A stretch of 64,000 nt of DNA from Pelobates cultripes (taxonomy: Eukaryota > Chordata > Amphibia > Anura > Pelobatidae). Location: the NCBI GenBank assembly GCA_933207985.1, contig OW240912.1, positions 254,094,946 to 254,158,945 on the forward strand, given 5' to 3'. Shown one piece after another: positions 24,915 to 37,019 of this stretch (positions are counted from its first letter, which is position 1; every line of letters begins with the position of its first letter). The notes under the pieces were generated by a model, which made no database searches, had not been told where the DNA came from, and was given only the letters and a program-made list of their open reading frames with translations. The translations under genes were made by a program, and so were the position numbers.

Positions 24915-25169
24915 ACACAACAAGAGGACATAGCCTTAAATTAGAGGAAGTTTTACTTCATAGAGAGGATAGTGGATGCATGGAATAGACTTCCAGCTGA
25001 AGTGGTAGAGGTTAACACAGTAAAGGAGTTTAAGCATGCGTGGGATAGGCATAAGGCTAGCCTAACTATAAGATAAGGCCAGGGACTAATGAAAGTATTT
25101 AGAAAATTGGGCAGACTAGATGGGCCGAATGGTTCTTATCTGCCGACACATTCTATGTTTCTATGTTCA
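24915..25169 (+). mobile_element. CR1 LINE 3' end, 5'-truncated
   Basis: The frame reads RIVDAWNRLPAEVVEVNTVK then EFKHAWDRHKASLTIR and a stop. This is the conserved C-terminus of CR1 reverse transcriptases. It is followed by 'gggccgaatggttcttatct' and a terminal ATTCTATGTTTCTATG, the classic CR1 3' terminus. 5' truncation is normal for CR1 insertion by target-primed reverse transcription. It cannot be functional. Confidence 0.88.
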
Positions 25170-26914
25170 TACAGAAAGAAAATACATTACTTTGTAATAT
25201 TACTTCTTTCTCAGTACGTACATGCTATTCCATAGAGGTGGAGAATATTTTTCCTCTGGCTCTGGAAAACCAGCAAGTGTTGTATAAAATATATTATATT
25301 GTGTTTTATCAAGCAATGTGAAATATTGCATACGTAGCATAACTGTATATATATATTTTTTTAGCACACCTCTGATTAGACAGATTGCAGAGATTGAAAT
25401 CCCTCCACTTGTTATTTACTGTTGAGCTGAGCTTCTCACGTTGTATACCACTTACTTATGATACATCATTGCATTGTACAAAGGCATGTCCTTTATGAGT
25501 CTGCATGTTGATCCAAATGTGTCGCCTGCGTGTCAAAATGTGTGTTGCCTCTGGTAGCTTGGAACATCTGCTTGAATGTACTTTGAATACTTTGATTTAT
25601 TTTATAGTCTGCATTGCATGAAGCTGAGGATGAAAAGCTTAAGATGAAACCATGACAGCAATACTTCTCAAAAGCATTCTTAAGCCTATTATTTGCAATC
25701 CTGTAACAACATATAACCTAGATTTGCGTGCAACATAATGGCATTTGACAGTCTTAAAATGAAGAATTCTGATTATACCTTCATTGAGTAGAGTGGATCT
25801 GTGATAAAGTCAAAAACCATAATCCAATTAATTTAAACAAAATGATCTAATTTGACCAGTAACTATAATGATAGAAACTATAGTTGGAGCTTTGAGGATC
25901 TGATCTCCAAAGACAGTAATCTTGGAATTTCTTTTGGCTGCGGGGACTTGACTGGTTCCTGTTTTCATTAGTGAATGGTTGATTTCACAAAAGAGGACAA
26001 ATCACGCGTCCGATTACTGTCTATGATGCTATTCAATGCTCCTCTCTTAGATACCTTTACACATAAAAGAAAGTTACAAATATGCTGAAAACCCCATATT
26101 GAAATGCAACAGGAAACATGACATATCTTCCGGCAAAAAGGACTCTCAAGTGGCAATACCCCCCAGTACTTACCAAATATAGCTACTAAGTATACATTTG
26201 CTCTTAGTAGATGTGAAGGTTGATAATATAAAAAATGTCCTGTTGAAGTATTAAATGTCAAATACTTGGAAGAGTCACTTGGTCAGATTTAACTTGATGG
26301 TCCCATACTGGGTGCACAAAACTAACTATTGTATTGTTAGCGGTACACAGAGAAATATGACATTCCGTTAGGCTACAGGAATAGTAACAGTTTTTGGATT
26401 GTTTTCTGAATTTATTTAATTGAATAATTTTTTAAAGGAATTTGTGTTATACATCTACAAGTGGGTCACTTGTTAATCTTAATAATATGGTTTTATTAGT
26501 AGTATGATTTTAACTCCTCTGCTTGTTAATATGAAGCTTGTTAAGATGACTACATTAGTTGAGGGGAAGAAATTATGGGGAATACTGTTTATATGTTTTA
26601 TATATTTTTAGAGTGCTCCATGCTACCTATTGAATATGATTGCTTTTGACCTTTAATTATTGTTTTGTAAGATGTGTTTCTTCTTTGTCTTTTACATCTT
26701 GGCATGAATTCTTTATCTAGGATGACTCTGCTTTGTTCAATTCATGTATGTTACTTCCTGTTGTGGTTTCATAACTTTATCGATCAAGAAATCAACTTTT
26801 GTCCCAAACGCACAAATTAGCATGGAGGCACTGCCCTGCAATCTGCATGTGGTTGAACTCTCAAATATTTTTATAGGAATTGCATTGGAAATGTATGAAA
26901 CGGAATCACTGTTA
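25170..26914. other. AT-rich intron, nothing recognised
   Basis: No supported exon or repeat. Confidence 0.4.
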
Positions 26915-27324
26915 TTAAAGGACCACTGTAGGCATCCAGACCATTTCAGCTTAATGAAGTGGTCTGGGTGCCAGGTCCATCTAGGTTTAACCCTTTTTGC
27001 TGTAAACATAGCAGTTTCAGAGAAACTGCTTTGTTTACCTATGGGTTAATCCAGCCTCTAGTGGCTGTCTCATTGACAGCCGCTAGAGGCGCTTCCGCGC
27101 TTCTCACTGTGATTTTCACAGTGAGAAGACGCCAGCGATGACAGCGAAAAGGAGGAGGAGAGTTCCCCTTGCCGACGGAGGCCGACGCTGGAGAAAGGTA
27201 AGATTTAACCCCTTCCACCCCCTAGAGCCCAGCGGGAGGGGGACCCAGAGGGTGGGGGGGACCTAGAGACCCTATAGTGCCAGGAAAACGAGTATGTTTT
27301 CCTGGCACTATAGTGGTCCTTTAA
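26915..27324. mobile_element. T2/Kolobok-like MITE
   Basis: TTAAAGGACCACTGTAGGC at the left and CACTATAGTGGTCCTTTAA at the right, flanked by TTAA on both sides. The interior carries the 'ctctagtggctgtc' hairpin and a GC-rich stretch. Closely related to 49360-49807. Confidence 0.85.
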
Positions 27325-29044
27325 TTGTTTTGGAATTTTGAACAAAATGCTTTTCATCAGAATGTTTGACTTAGGATTTCCATGATTGAGCTGGCATTTT
27401 CTTGACCAGATAATATTCAACCTGGTTAGGTTACTAGCTATTTGTCTACAACAGTTGTTTATTTCTGAGTCTTGTGTCTTAAGTCCTCTGTGAAACAGAT
27501 ATGCATGTGTTCACTTCTTGCACATGTTTAATAGTTATGATGTTCTTTTAAATTTGCAAACATGAAGAAAGGTTATGTATATTTTGTGTCCATACACAGA
27601 TTGGGTATTGCATAATGTCTACTTTAAAGCAGAACTCTCCTTACATACAAAGACTCTCACAAAATGACTTGTATATTTGGATGTAGATGGGCGAGATGTA
27701 CTTACCTTTAGAGGTCTCCAATTTTTTCTTGTATTTGACATCTGCCAGTGGCCACCATCACTATTGTTCTCACTCATTTATCTGTTGCGTAAAGATCAAT
27801 TGCACATGATTAGATCATGCCAGTTTTCATTAGCCATTGCAACTGACAGGTGATGGTAAATGGCAGCGGAAACTCTGCCTTTTATCAAAGATTGAAAATT
27901 ATATGAGACAGATAAGTGTATAGGATTCCTTTTTCTGGCATCATTTCCTGAATGCTGCAGTACCATGTCATTTTATTCACATCCATTTTTGCATTACAAT
28001 TATAATACGTGGTATTTGCAACTATTCACACACACGTTCCTGGTGCGCAGGAATGACACAAAGCAATATACTGGTGTCAGTCACTATTTAAACCCCTCAC
28101 GCTTTGGAGTACATTGCACTGTTATGGTTTCTTTGTGATCCCAATAGTGCATTTATATTTGTTCTGATGGCTTCTGGTTATAGACTAGACTGGTTATTGA
28201 CATTTCTGACTTCTGGTAACCCTGACTAGGTTTGCCTTCATGATTTTGTGTATCTCTCTTATCCTTTGACCTCAACCTGTTGCTTTATTGATACTTTACT
28301 GTCCTTTTGACATTTTGCCTTCTTTTGGCTTGGCGTAAAGCCTAGCCATTTTAAGAACCAGTAATACGCAGTTATCCTTTGTTTGTACTTTAAAAGAAAG
28401 TCCAACACAATCAAAAAAAATGTTTCATTAATATTTGTAAAATGACAGAGCTGATTTAAAGACAGTCACCATATTAATAAAACCAATACATTTACATTCT
28501 AGACATGTTGGATCTAATATCCACACTGCAATGGATTAATTGATGGACACTAGACGACAATGTATTTATTGGTAGTGATAATTTATTTTCATTTTTTCCC
28601 TGTTTTTATCACATTTTATGTGACATGTTGAATTTTATTCAATATAAAATGTATTTTTTTCTGCATTCACTCAATGTGCAAAACACATTTTTGATATATG
28701 GAGATAACTTGAGAACACACTTATCCCATGTTAAAAATGTCTCTAAAACCAATCAATACATTATTTTTAATTATTGCCTTGATATTTATTTTAAATGCCA
28801 AACTATTCCACAGAATTCCACAGTGTGTAGAGTATATAGCCATTATGAACTCTCTGGGGCACAGGATATAATATGTTAAGTAATTAGCCTAATGTGAAGT
28901 GCCTAGGTCAGTAGCAGTAATTTATTTAACAAGATAATTAATGATCTTTAAAGAAGCATTTAGATACATAAAAAAGGTGGCCAAGACATATTGTAAGTAC
29001 AACTAGTCAATAAGGAAAACTATATTGATTTGTAAACTCTCTGT
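27325..29044. other. AT-rich intron; one family Y fragment
   Basis: 27623-27670 resembles 24188-24245 (see family Y). Nothing else recognised. Confidence 0.35.
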
Positions 29045-29530
29045 TTTATAGTGTTTAAGCATAATATTGCATGCAGCTTTTGCAATTATCTAGATAAACT
29101 GGGGGGAAAACTCCAGTGTGCATTTTCTTCTCAATTATCTTGCAGTTTACTGCCTTGGTGCAAGTCCTTACAAATGCTTATCTTAAACCCCATTGAAAAA
29201 ACAAAAAAATCCTTTCTGACCTCTGTAAATTGTGCAATAATCCTTTATTTTGCAAAAATCCAAGTATCTTTTTTTACATTTAACATATTTTGTAGCTGCT
29301 AGTACCAACTCAATAGGGAGTGCATTAAAACTATAACTGCCCTTAGTTAAGAACCCTTCTCTGTGGAGGACAAGAAACCTACTTTCATCTAGTCTTAAAG
29401 ACGTTCGTGTTTGATTTTCATAGCTTTAGGTGTAATAAGCTCTTCTGAAATCTCCTTATACAAGGCTTTGATGTATTTTTTGTAGGATGGTAGTTCTCAG
29501 CACTTCTTTAGACATGAAAAGCGACAGGTT
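29045..29530 (-). mobile_element. Possible degraded CR1 3' region (antisense)
   Basis: 'aaaaaaatcctttctgacc' and 'aagaacccttctctgtgga' with the following blocks recall the antisense of frog CR1 3' sequence. No terminus is seen, so this rests on remembered similarity. Confidence 0.3.
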
Positions 29531-30159
29531 TTTTTTTTTCTTGCCTACTTGCAAATGGGACCTTTTTTCCCGAATTTATAATTTGTTTTTTTTAAAGAAA
29601 CCATTCTAGGTCTTTACATAGTTATATATTATTATTATTTTTTTAAATAGAAATACGACCACAAAAATATCATAATGTAAATATTTACTGCACAATACTA
29701 TTACACGTTATAGAGAGCTGATGACTACTAAAAAGGTCTTAAATAACTGCAGCAATCTGCAAGCTTTATTAAACTGTGTGTGTATTTAAATGCTTTGATA
29801 TTGCAGCTTAAAAAGCAGTAAATGATGCAAAGAACATCTTTTGTTGAACAATATAATTATCTTTCTCAAAATACACAAACATAAATTGCATTGTTTAATG
29901 TGGTTTTGGTATGATTTAATTTTAGATAACAGCTTAATTAACAACATTCGTAAACTGAAGTAGGCATTTAATTAAATACCACTACATATATTTTGTTATT
30001 TAATTGGCTAGCGATCATGAAACACCAGCAGCATAAAAGCCATGTGCTCTGGATCTTACAAAATATATATATTTCAAGTAGGGAAAAATAAGGTAAAAAT
30101 GTTATATGCAAATTATAATGAAATAAAAATGATTCATTATGTGTGTGAAAAGTTAGATG
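29531..30159. other. AT-rich intron, nothing recognised
   Basis: No feature seen. Confidence 0.4.
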
Positions 30160-30481
30160 TTAAAGAAATACTACAGGCACTATAACCAGTTCATATTGAA
30201 TTATTTATTGTGTCTGGAGTTCATTGGTGCTGTCAATTCAATGTTAAACCATTTTTGAGATATTTAGCACTATCTGGCCACCCACACCCTTGCCTCCACT
30301 GGATGTATGGCAAAGATCTTAATTTGTCATACTTATTCATAGTAGCAATAGGCAGCTGTCATATGATGAAAGAAGTCAGCTGATACTCTTAGCCTATCAC
30401 AACATCCATTGTTGCTATCTTATTAGCTAGAGCAGCGCACAGGGAACACTCTGCTTGGGAGTTTCATTTTGTATTGAACCA
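30160..30481. mobile_element. T2-like MITE, right end unclear
   Basis: Left end TTAAAGAAATACTACAGGC and 'gcactataaccagttcat' match T2-like starts. No complementary right end before the next element at 30482. Confidence 0.45.
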
Positions 30482-30900
30482 TTAAAGGGACACCGTAGGC
30501 ACTGTATCTGCTTCATCTCATTAAACTGGTTATAGTGTCTGGAGTCCTCTGGTACCATCATTTCTTTCAGCATTAAACAGTTTTTAAAGTTTTAATGTTT
30601 TAATGCTAAACAAGAGTACCCGGCAATCCATCCCCTCTGTGCTGCTTTGGCTAATAAGGAAGTATTAGCCTGAAGGTGTCGTCTTGACAAGTGGTATGAC
30701 ATAATGAAAGTAAAGTGCAATTGAGGGCTTCTATGCAATACCAAAAGGGATGTGGGTCAAGTAAATTAATTAGTAAAATTTTAAAACTGGCAACTCTATA
30801 AGCATAATACCTGCATCAGAAATCTGTGGTGGGAATTGCTCCACTTGGTGGCACTAGCAGTTATAAAAAATTATCCACGGGAATGAAATACGTGTGACTA
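30482..30900. mobile_element. T2-like MITE, left end only
   Basis: TTAAAGGGACACCGTAGGCAC is a good T2-type end. The interior 'ctctgtgctgctttggctaat' recurs at 44797-44815, showing dispersed copies. The right boundary is approximate. Confidence 0.5.
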
Positions 30901-30978
30901 AATGAAGAGTGTCAAAATGGTCTTAATAAAACAGGGGTTGCTTTCTACATATAAATACCTGTGTGTCCCATTTTTTAT

Positions 30979-31516
30979 TTAAGGGGCATTAAAATCGACA
31001 GAACAACTATAGCTTAATGTAGTTGTTCTGGTGAGTATAGTCAGCCCCTCCAGGCTTTTTAATGTAAACACAGCATTTTCAGAGAAAAGGCAGTGCTCAT
31101 GAGACAGCATAGGAACACCTCTGGTAGGCACTCCTCAGATGGCCACTAGAGATGCTTGTGCAGCACTGATGTTCAGTATCTCTATGCTCTACATTTATTC
31201 AGTGCATCTCTGAGGAGATGCTGATTGGCCAGGGCAGCATTTGGCTTAACCCCTGCCCCATCTCCTTGGATGAGATAATTAGAATTGATAATCTCAGTCA
31301 ATACAATGCTTACCCATGGGAAATTATACAATTTATGATTTAAATGATCAAATCATCATCAATTCTGATGATGTCAGCCAAGGAGGAGGATCTAGTGTGG
31401 GAGCTGGGGCCAAACGCGCAGTAATAGAAAAAGGTGAGTAAATCACCATTCTAACCCAAGGTAAAAAGGTTGACCACCTAAACAGTGGTTTTATAACAAT
31501 AGTGTCCTCCTCTTCA
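30979..31516. mobile_element. T2-like MITE
   Basis: Begins TTAAGGGGCATTAAAATCG and includes 'acaactatagcttaatgtag'. Ends near 'aacaatagtgtcctcctctt', which resembles the complement of a T2 terminus. Boundaries are approximate. Confidence 0.45.
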
Positions 31517-31920
31517 TTACGTCAGCCGGCGGGGGAGACTGATCCCGCCCACCGGCTGATGAGAACTAATGCGCGTGTGCAGCAATGCCGCGTAGGCGCA
31601 TTAGAGCTCTTCATAGGAAAGCATTGAAAATGTTTTTCAATGCTTTCCTATGGAGAATTGAGCAACGCTGGAGGTCCTTACACTGCGTGAGGACGTCCAG
31701 CAACGCTCTAGCACAGAAATCCTGTGCTATGAAGCAGGAAGTGCCCTCTAGTGGCTGTCTAGTAGACAGCCACTAGAGGAGAAGTTAACCCTGCAAGGTA
31801 ATTATTGCAGTTTATGAAAACTGCAATAATTACAGTTGCAGGGTTAAGGGTAATGGATGTTGGCACCTAGACCACTCCAATGGGCAGAAGTGGTCTGGGT
31901 GCCTGGAGTGTCCCTTTAAG
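31517..31920. mobile_element. T2/Kolobok-like MITE, truncated at left
   Basis: Right end CCTGGAGTGTCCCTTTAA (TTAA 31917-31920). The interior has 'attattgcagttt' / 'aaactgcaataat', the ctctagtggct hairpin and 'tttcctatggagaa', matching 18440-18835 in reverse orientation. Confidence 0.7.
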
Positions 31921-31941
31921 CTCTCCTGTAAAGGGTATGGC

Positions 31942-32821
31942 TGTATAGCCAGTTCAGCCAAACACTAGCATAGACTCAGTGAAGAGTTAAAATTTACTGA
32001 TTTATTCAGGCAAGACACACAATGTATACACAGCTCCCAGCATAGGGTCTACATTGTATTCAATACATGTGCCTTTCATAGATCTCTGTGCCTGGGTAAT
32101 ATTAATTGAGATAAAAGACCTGTAAGCTAATTATCTCCCAGGAACAGAGTCAAACACAAAAATCAAAAAAATAAATAAAAGTACCCTAAAACAGCATAAA
32201 AACAGCCCTGATCTGAGTACCTAAGTTGTCCAAATAGTGCTCAGATCCATGCAATGTAGGGGAAAGGTCACCGGGGCAAAGTTCTGAACGGCCGCACACG
32301 TGGTCCTATACCCAAAATAGTTCCAGAGTGATTTGTGCTTTGGCCAGTCAACTTTCTAGAGTGCTCCGCCTTGCTCTCAGGAAGCCTTTGTTTCTTTTGG
32401 TCTCAGGCACCTTCCCTCGAAAAAGCACTCTCCAGGCAGGTCGCAATGTAGTTCAAAAACCCAGACCACGTTGCCTGGGAAAACAGTTCCATAACATTCT
32501 CGGCTGAGTACTGCTGAGGTGACCGGGAACCACAAAGTCCTCATGCCGAAATTAGTTCCATAGCAGTTGCGGCTAAGTACCACTGAGGACTGTTCATGGG
32601 TTCGTTCATACGAACGGCTGCCACAGAACTAGCGTTTGGTTCAAGTCCAGAGAAGGGAAAGTGCTGAACCCGGGGCACCGGGAAAGCTGCTAATGGCGGC
32701 TGGGCAGGATAAGTCCTGAACAGGGTCTCAGACCTGGACCATAGTCGGTGGGCAGCAGGCCAGCTTCCACACTCCTCCATGAGTTCATGGCAAACGTTAG
32801 TGAATAAGAGGGTTTGTCACA
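31942..32821 (-). mobile_element. LTR-like repeat, family F, second copy
   Basis: On the minus strand it starts TGTGACAAACC near 32821 and ends ...GGCTATACA near 31942. It shares ordered blocks with 6699-7704. A minus-strand AATAAA (+ strand 'tttatt' near 32001) fits an LTR polyadenylation site. Two ~40-bp diverged direct repeats occur at about 32480-32520 and 32545-32585. No target duplication was found. Confidence 0.55.
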
Positions 32822-33107
32822 CATATCTATGCATGTTATATCTCAATAAACTGTTTTACGGTATGGATAAATAAAATGCACACACACAAATAAATACAGA
32901 ACGTTCGTATACTTTTCTCATCTGCTATTTTAAAAATGCTTTTTTTTTTAAATGTATCACTGTCTCTTTAACATAATATAACCATAACTCAAAAGCAATT
33001 ACTGTTATAAGATGTATGATCTCCCTTTTGACAGAAGAGAGACCGTATTTATAATAGGAATTGTCCTTCCATTCACCCCACTGCAAAAACAGAATTTTGT
33101 GATTATA
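32822..33107. other. Short intron stretch, nothing recognised
   Basis: AT-rich; no feature. Confidence 0.4.
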
Positions 33108-33115
33108 CGCCTGAA

Positions 33116-33419
33116 TAGTGTTGTCCCGAACGGTTTGCCGAACGGTTCGCCGCGGACGGCGAACATATGACCCTGTACCTCACAGTCAGCAGACACATTC
33201 CAGCCAATCAGCAGCAGACCCTCCCTCCCAGACCCTCCCACCTCCTGGACAGCATCCATTTTGAAGCTGCATTCTTAGTGAGCTGTCCAGGAGATGGGAG
33301 GGTCTGGGAGGGAGGGTCTGCTGCTGATTGGCTGGAATGTATCTGCTGACTGTGAGGTACAGGGTCATATGTTCGCCATCCGCAGCGAACCGTTCGGCGA
33401 ACCGTTCGGGACATCATTA
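33116..33419. mobile_element. 304-bp hAT foldback (palindromic) element with perfect 8-bp target duplication
   Basis: Arms of 138 bases each (33116-33253 and 33282-33419) pair almost completely around a 28-base loop. The ends read TAGTG on the left and CATTA on the right, hAT-type termini. CGCCTGAA flanks it exactly at 33108-33115 and 33420-33427. The arms contain 'tcccgaacggttcgccg'-like and 'ccagccaatcagcagcaga' blocks. No transposase is encoded; it would depend on a hAT transposase elsewhere. Confidence 0.93.
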
Positions 33420-33427
33420 CGCCTGAA

Positions 33428-34507
33428 CACACTATATGATAATTGACTGTTAAAAAAAAAAAATAGGACAACCTATGTGTTTCCTTTGAGAAAATACTGT
33501 GGTCCTGGTTGTATCTAACAACTATTCTGGGCCCTTTTTGTTTGTTTTGTTTTGTTTTGTTTTTGTCATGTGTGGAACAATTCAGTTATAAATCTGGCTT
33601 TTTAGTCTGAATACATACCAAATGGTTTTTACCCTGGTGTTTTATATGGTAATTTTTGTTTCCTCTGGTACTGAAATATAGGAATATTCTCTTACCATAA
33701 ATCCAAACCATATCTCTTCATCATCTCTACAGTACTGTATATTTGCACTGCATATAATGCTTGGTTTGATTATGTCACAGGGTGAATGTGAGTGTTATAG
33801 ATCTTAAATTATATAATGGTATGCTGCAGACTTTTGCATTTTCTCTGCTGATCGTGACAGTTGGAAAAAAAATAGTAGTTTCTGCAGGCATCTTAGCACC
33901 TTCATAAATCTAATGGGAACATTGGATGATAACATTCTTTTTTTGTTAGGCATCAGAATAAAGATGAAATGTTTTTACTGTACGTTCCAAAAATAGCAAT
34001 GAACGGGTAAAATAAATAAATTCATATCGGTTCCTAACTATTTGCTTAAGGTATAGTTAACTGTATTAGTTTATTAGACCTAAACCCCTTGATTGGCATA
34101 ACACTCTGTGTGTAAAAGAGTGGGTCATTACAAGGAGATTTAAATATTAAAAGTGACAATGCTAATTGAGGTAATTTGCATATTTGTAAGACATTCTGGG
34201 ATAACTGTAGAAACACATATTTTAGAGCTGATGTGTCTGGGGCAATTTTTTTTATATTTGCCTTATGTTGTGTAGATATTGTTCAGCTGAATATTCAAGA
34301 ATTGGATTATTGGGGAGTTTTTACCCTTTTTGATCTCATGATAAATACATTTTTAGCCTAATACTGTTTACACCATTGAACCAAATTCAGTACTATGCTG
34401 ATGAGCTTGATGAGTTTCAATAAAATGAATAATTAAAATTAAGGAAAAAAAGAAGAATGGCCGCTATCCGTTCTTCAAAGAATAATTGCAGCAGTGATTA
34501 AAGGTGA

Positions 34508-34509
<2 letters not shown>
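33428..34509. other. AT-rich intron, nothing recognised
   Basis: Contains a (GTTTT)n run near 33540; no gene. Confidence 0.4.

Positions 34510-34594
<85 letters not shown>
34510..34594. repeat. (CT)n then (TA)n microsatellite, left half
   Basis: About 55 bases of CT repeat followed by about 30 of TA. The TA run resumes at 36157 beyond the transposon. Confidence 0.95.
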
Positions 34595-34597
<3 letters not shown>

Positions 34598-36156
34598 GGA
34601 GTGCAGAATTATTAGGCAAGTTGTATTTCTGAGGATTAATTTTATTATTGAACAACAACCATGTTCTCAATGAACCCAAAAAACTCATTAATATCAAAGC
34701 TGAATATTTTTGGAAGTAGTTTTTAGTTTGTTTTTAGTTATAGCTATGTTAGGGGATATCTGTGTGTGCAGGTGACTATTACTGTGCATAATTATTAGGC
34801 AACTTAACAAAAAACAAATATATACCCATTTCAATTATTTATTATTACCAGTGAAACCAATATAACATCTCAACATTCACAAATATACATTTCTGACATT
34901 CAAAAACAAAACAAAAACAAATCAGTGACCAATATAGCCACCTTTCTTTGCAAGGACACTCAAAAGCCTGCCATCCATGGATTCTGTCAGTGTTTTGATC
35001 TGTTCACCATCAACATTGCGTGCAGCAGCAACCACAGCCTCCCAGACACTGTTCAGAGAGGTGTACTGTTTTCCCTCCTTGTAAATCTCACATTTGATGA
35101 TGGACCACAGGTTCTCAATGGGGTTCAGATCAGGTGAACAAGGAGGCCATGTCATTAGATTTTCTTCTTTTATACCCTTTCTTGCCAGCCACGCTGTGGA
35201 GTACTTGGACGCGTGTGATGGAGCATTGTCCTGCATGAAAATCATGTTTTTCTTGAAGGATGCAGACTTCTTCCTGTACCACTGCTTGAAGAAGGTATCT
35301 TCCAGGAACTGGCAGTAGGACTGGGAGTTGAGCTTGACTCCATCCTCAACCCGAAAAGGCCCCACAAGCTCATCTTTGATGATACCAGCCCAAACCAGTA
35401 CTCCACCTCCACCTTGCTGGCGTCTGAGTCGGACTGGAGCTCTCTGCCCTTTACCAATCCAGCCACGGGCCCATCCATCTGGCCCATCAAGACTCACTCT
35501 CATTTCATCAGTCCATAAAACCTTAGAAAAATCAGTCTTGAGATATTTCTTGGCCCAGTCTTGACGTTTCAGCTTGTGTGTCTTGTTCAGTGGTGGTCGT
35601 CTTTCAGCCTTTCTTACCTTGGCCATGTCTCTGAGTATTGCACACCTTGTGCTTTTGGGCACTCCAGTGATGTTGCAGCTCTGAAATATGGCCAAACTGG
35701 TGGCAAGTGGCATCGTGGCAGCTGCACGCTTGACTTTTCTCAGTTCATGGGCAGTTATTTTGCGCCTTGGTTTTTCCACACGCTTCTTGCGACCCTGTTG
35801 ACTATTTTGAATGAAACGCTTGATTGTTCGATGATCACGCTTCAGAAGCTTTGCAATTTTAAGAGTGCTGCATCCCTCTGCAAGATATCTCACTATTTTT
35901 TACTTTTCTGAGCCTGTCAAGTCCTTCTTTTGACCCATTTTGCCAAAGGAAAGGAAGTTGCCTAATAATTATGCACACCTGATATAGGGTGTTGATGTCA
36001 TTAGACCACACCCCTTCTCATTACAGAGATGCACATCACCTAATATGCTTAATTGGTAGTAGGCTTTCGAGCCTATACAGCTTGGAGTAAGACAACATGC
36101 ATAAAGAGGATGATGTGGTCAAAATACTCATTTGCCTAATAATTCTGCACTCCCTG
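34595..36156 (-). mobile_element. Tc1/mariner TRT-type (DD37E) transposon, copy A, 1562 bp
   Basis: Both ends start CAGGGAGTGCAGAATTATTA and the element is flanked by TA on each side. A second related motif, TGCATAATTATTAGGCAACTT, lies about 200 bases inside each end (34785-34805 and 35955-35975, inverted). This gives the IR/DR layout of double transposase-binding sites known from other Tc1-like elements. The transposase frame runs on the minus strand. The near-identical copy B is at 56704-58264. Insertion went into TA repeats, as expected of a TA-targeting transposase. Confidence 0.95.
34922..35938 (-). pseudogene. TRT-type transposase, copy A, one premature stop
   Basis: The expected start is the ATG at 35938-35936, giving a 338-codon frame ending at TGA 34922. 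Codon 13 is TAA (35902-35900) where copy B has TCA; everything after it is open. The helix-turn-helix region is around residues 24-45 (STLKIAKLLKRDHRTIKRFI), followed by a basic GRKKR..PRRK linker. The catalytic triad is D144 (LWTDEM), D237 (FMQDNAP) and E275 (NPIENLW), with 37 residues between the last two. DD37E is diagnostic of the TRT group of Tc1-like elements. The family cuts and pastes at TA. With the stop, this copy probably makes no full-length protein unless a downstream start or readthrough is used. Confidence 0.93.
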
Positions 36157-36186
36157 TATATATATATATATATATACACACACATG
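36157..36186. repeat. (TA)n(CA)n microsatellite, right half
   Basis: Continuation of the TA run split by transposon copy A, then CACACACA. Confidence 0.9.
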
Positions 36187-36328
36187 TATAAACAATTCAC
36201 TGATTCATTATTCTTTGGCAACCATTCATTCTCCATCCTCTGAATTACACTTCCCACTCAGGAATTCACTAAATAATTAATTATATATAGTTTATTTAAA
36301 AAAAAAAAAGTAGATAGATAAATAGATC

Positions 36329-36490
36329 CTATAGACTGTAAGCTCGTTTGAGCAGGATCCTCTTCAACCTATTGTTCCTGTAAGTTTTCTTGTAATTGTC
36401 CTATTTATAGTTATATCCCCCCCTCTCATAATATTGTAAAGCGCTACGGAATCTGTTGGCGCTATATAAATGGAAATAATAATAATATAT
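36329..36490 (+). mobile_element. L2-clade 3' tail / SINE-like unit
   Basis: 'actgtaagctcgtttgagca' through 'ttgtaaagcgctacggaatc' to 'ggcgctatataaat' and an (AAT)n then (TA)n tail. Nearly identical in complement to 8671-8840. Confidence 0.7.
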
Positions 36491-37019
36491 ATATATATAT
36501 ATAAATAGTATAAGTGGCTAAAATAACATTATTTAATATAGTGACTAGATGGAATCGACTATGAGAAAACCAGTAAAATATAAGTTTAAAATTAATGAAG
36601 ACACAAAAATAATGATAAAATAAGAACACTAGGCTGGCATTACAGAATACAGTCATATTTTATTAATATACTATTGAGATTATGGTAATGACTAGAATTC
36701 AGGTGTTATTTTAAGAATCCCCCCAAAAAAAGAACATTTCCAAGTGTGCAAAAAAACATTTTTTTTAAATAAAGTTAAGTTCTGTAGCACTGTATAAGGA
36801 CAAACTTGTTAAAATATATAAAACAAAAAATAAAAAAAAACAACAAAGCAAATGCCAGTCTGAGATTAGGATAATGACAGTTTATCTTGTGTGGTGTATT
36901 CTGGGTGTATATAAAACCAGTTGTAACATGATATTGTAGTTCAACCTGCAATGTGACAAATATTTATATACTAGCAAACTTGTGTAAGTACACAATTGCG
37001 ATATCTAAATAGGAGACAA
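36491..37019. other. AT-rich intron, nothing recognised
   Basis: No feature seen. Confidence 0.4.

Noticed and set aside
33005..33471. Mirror-image open frames on both strands around 33.2 kb
   Set aside because: Explained entirely by the palindromic hAT element.
34464..34697. Frame with Arg-Glu repeats
   Set aside because: Translation of the (CT)n microsatellite on the minus strand.
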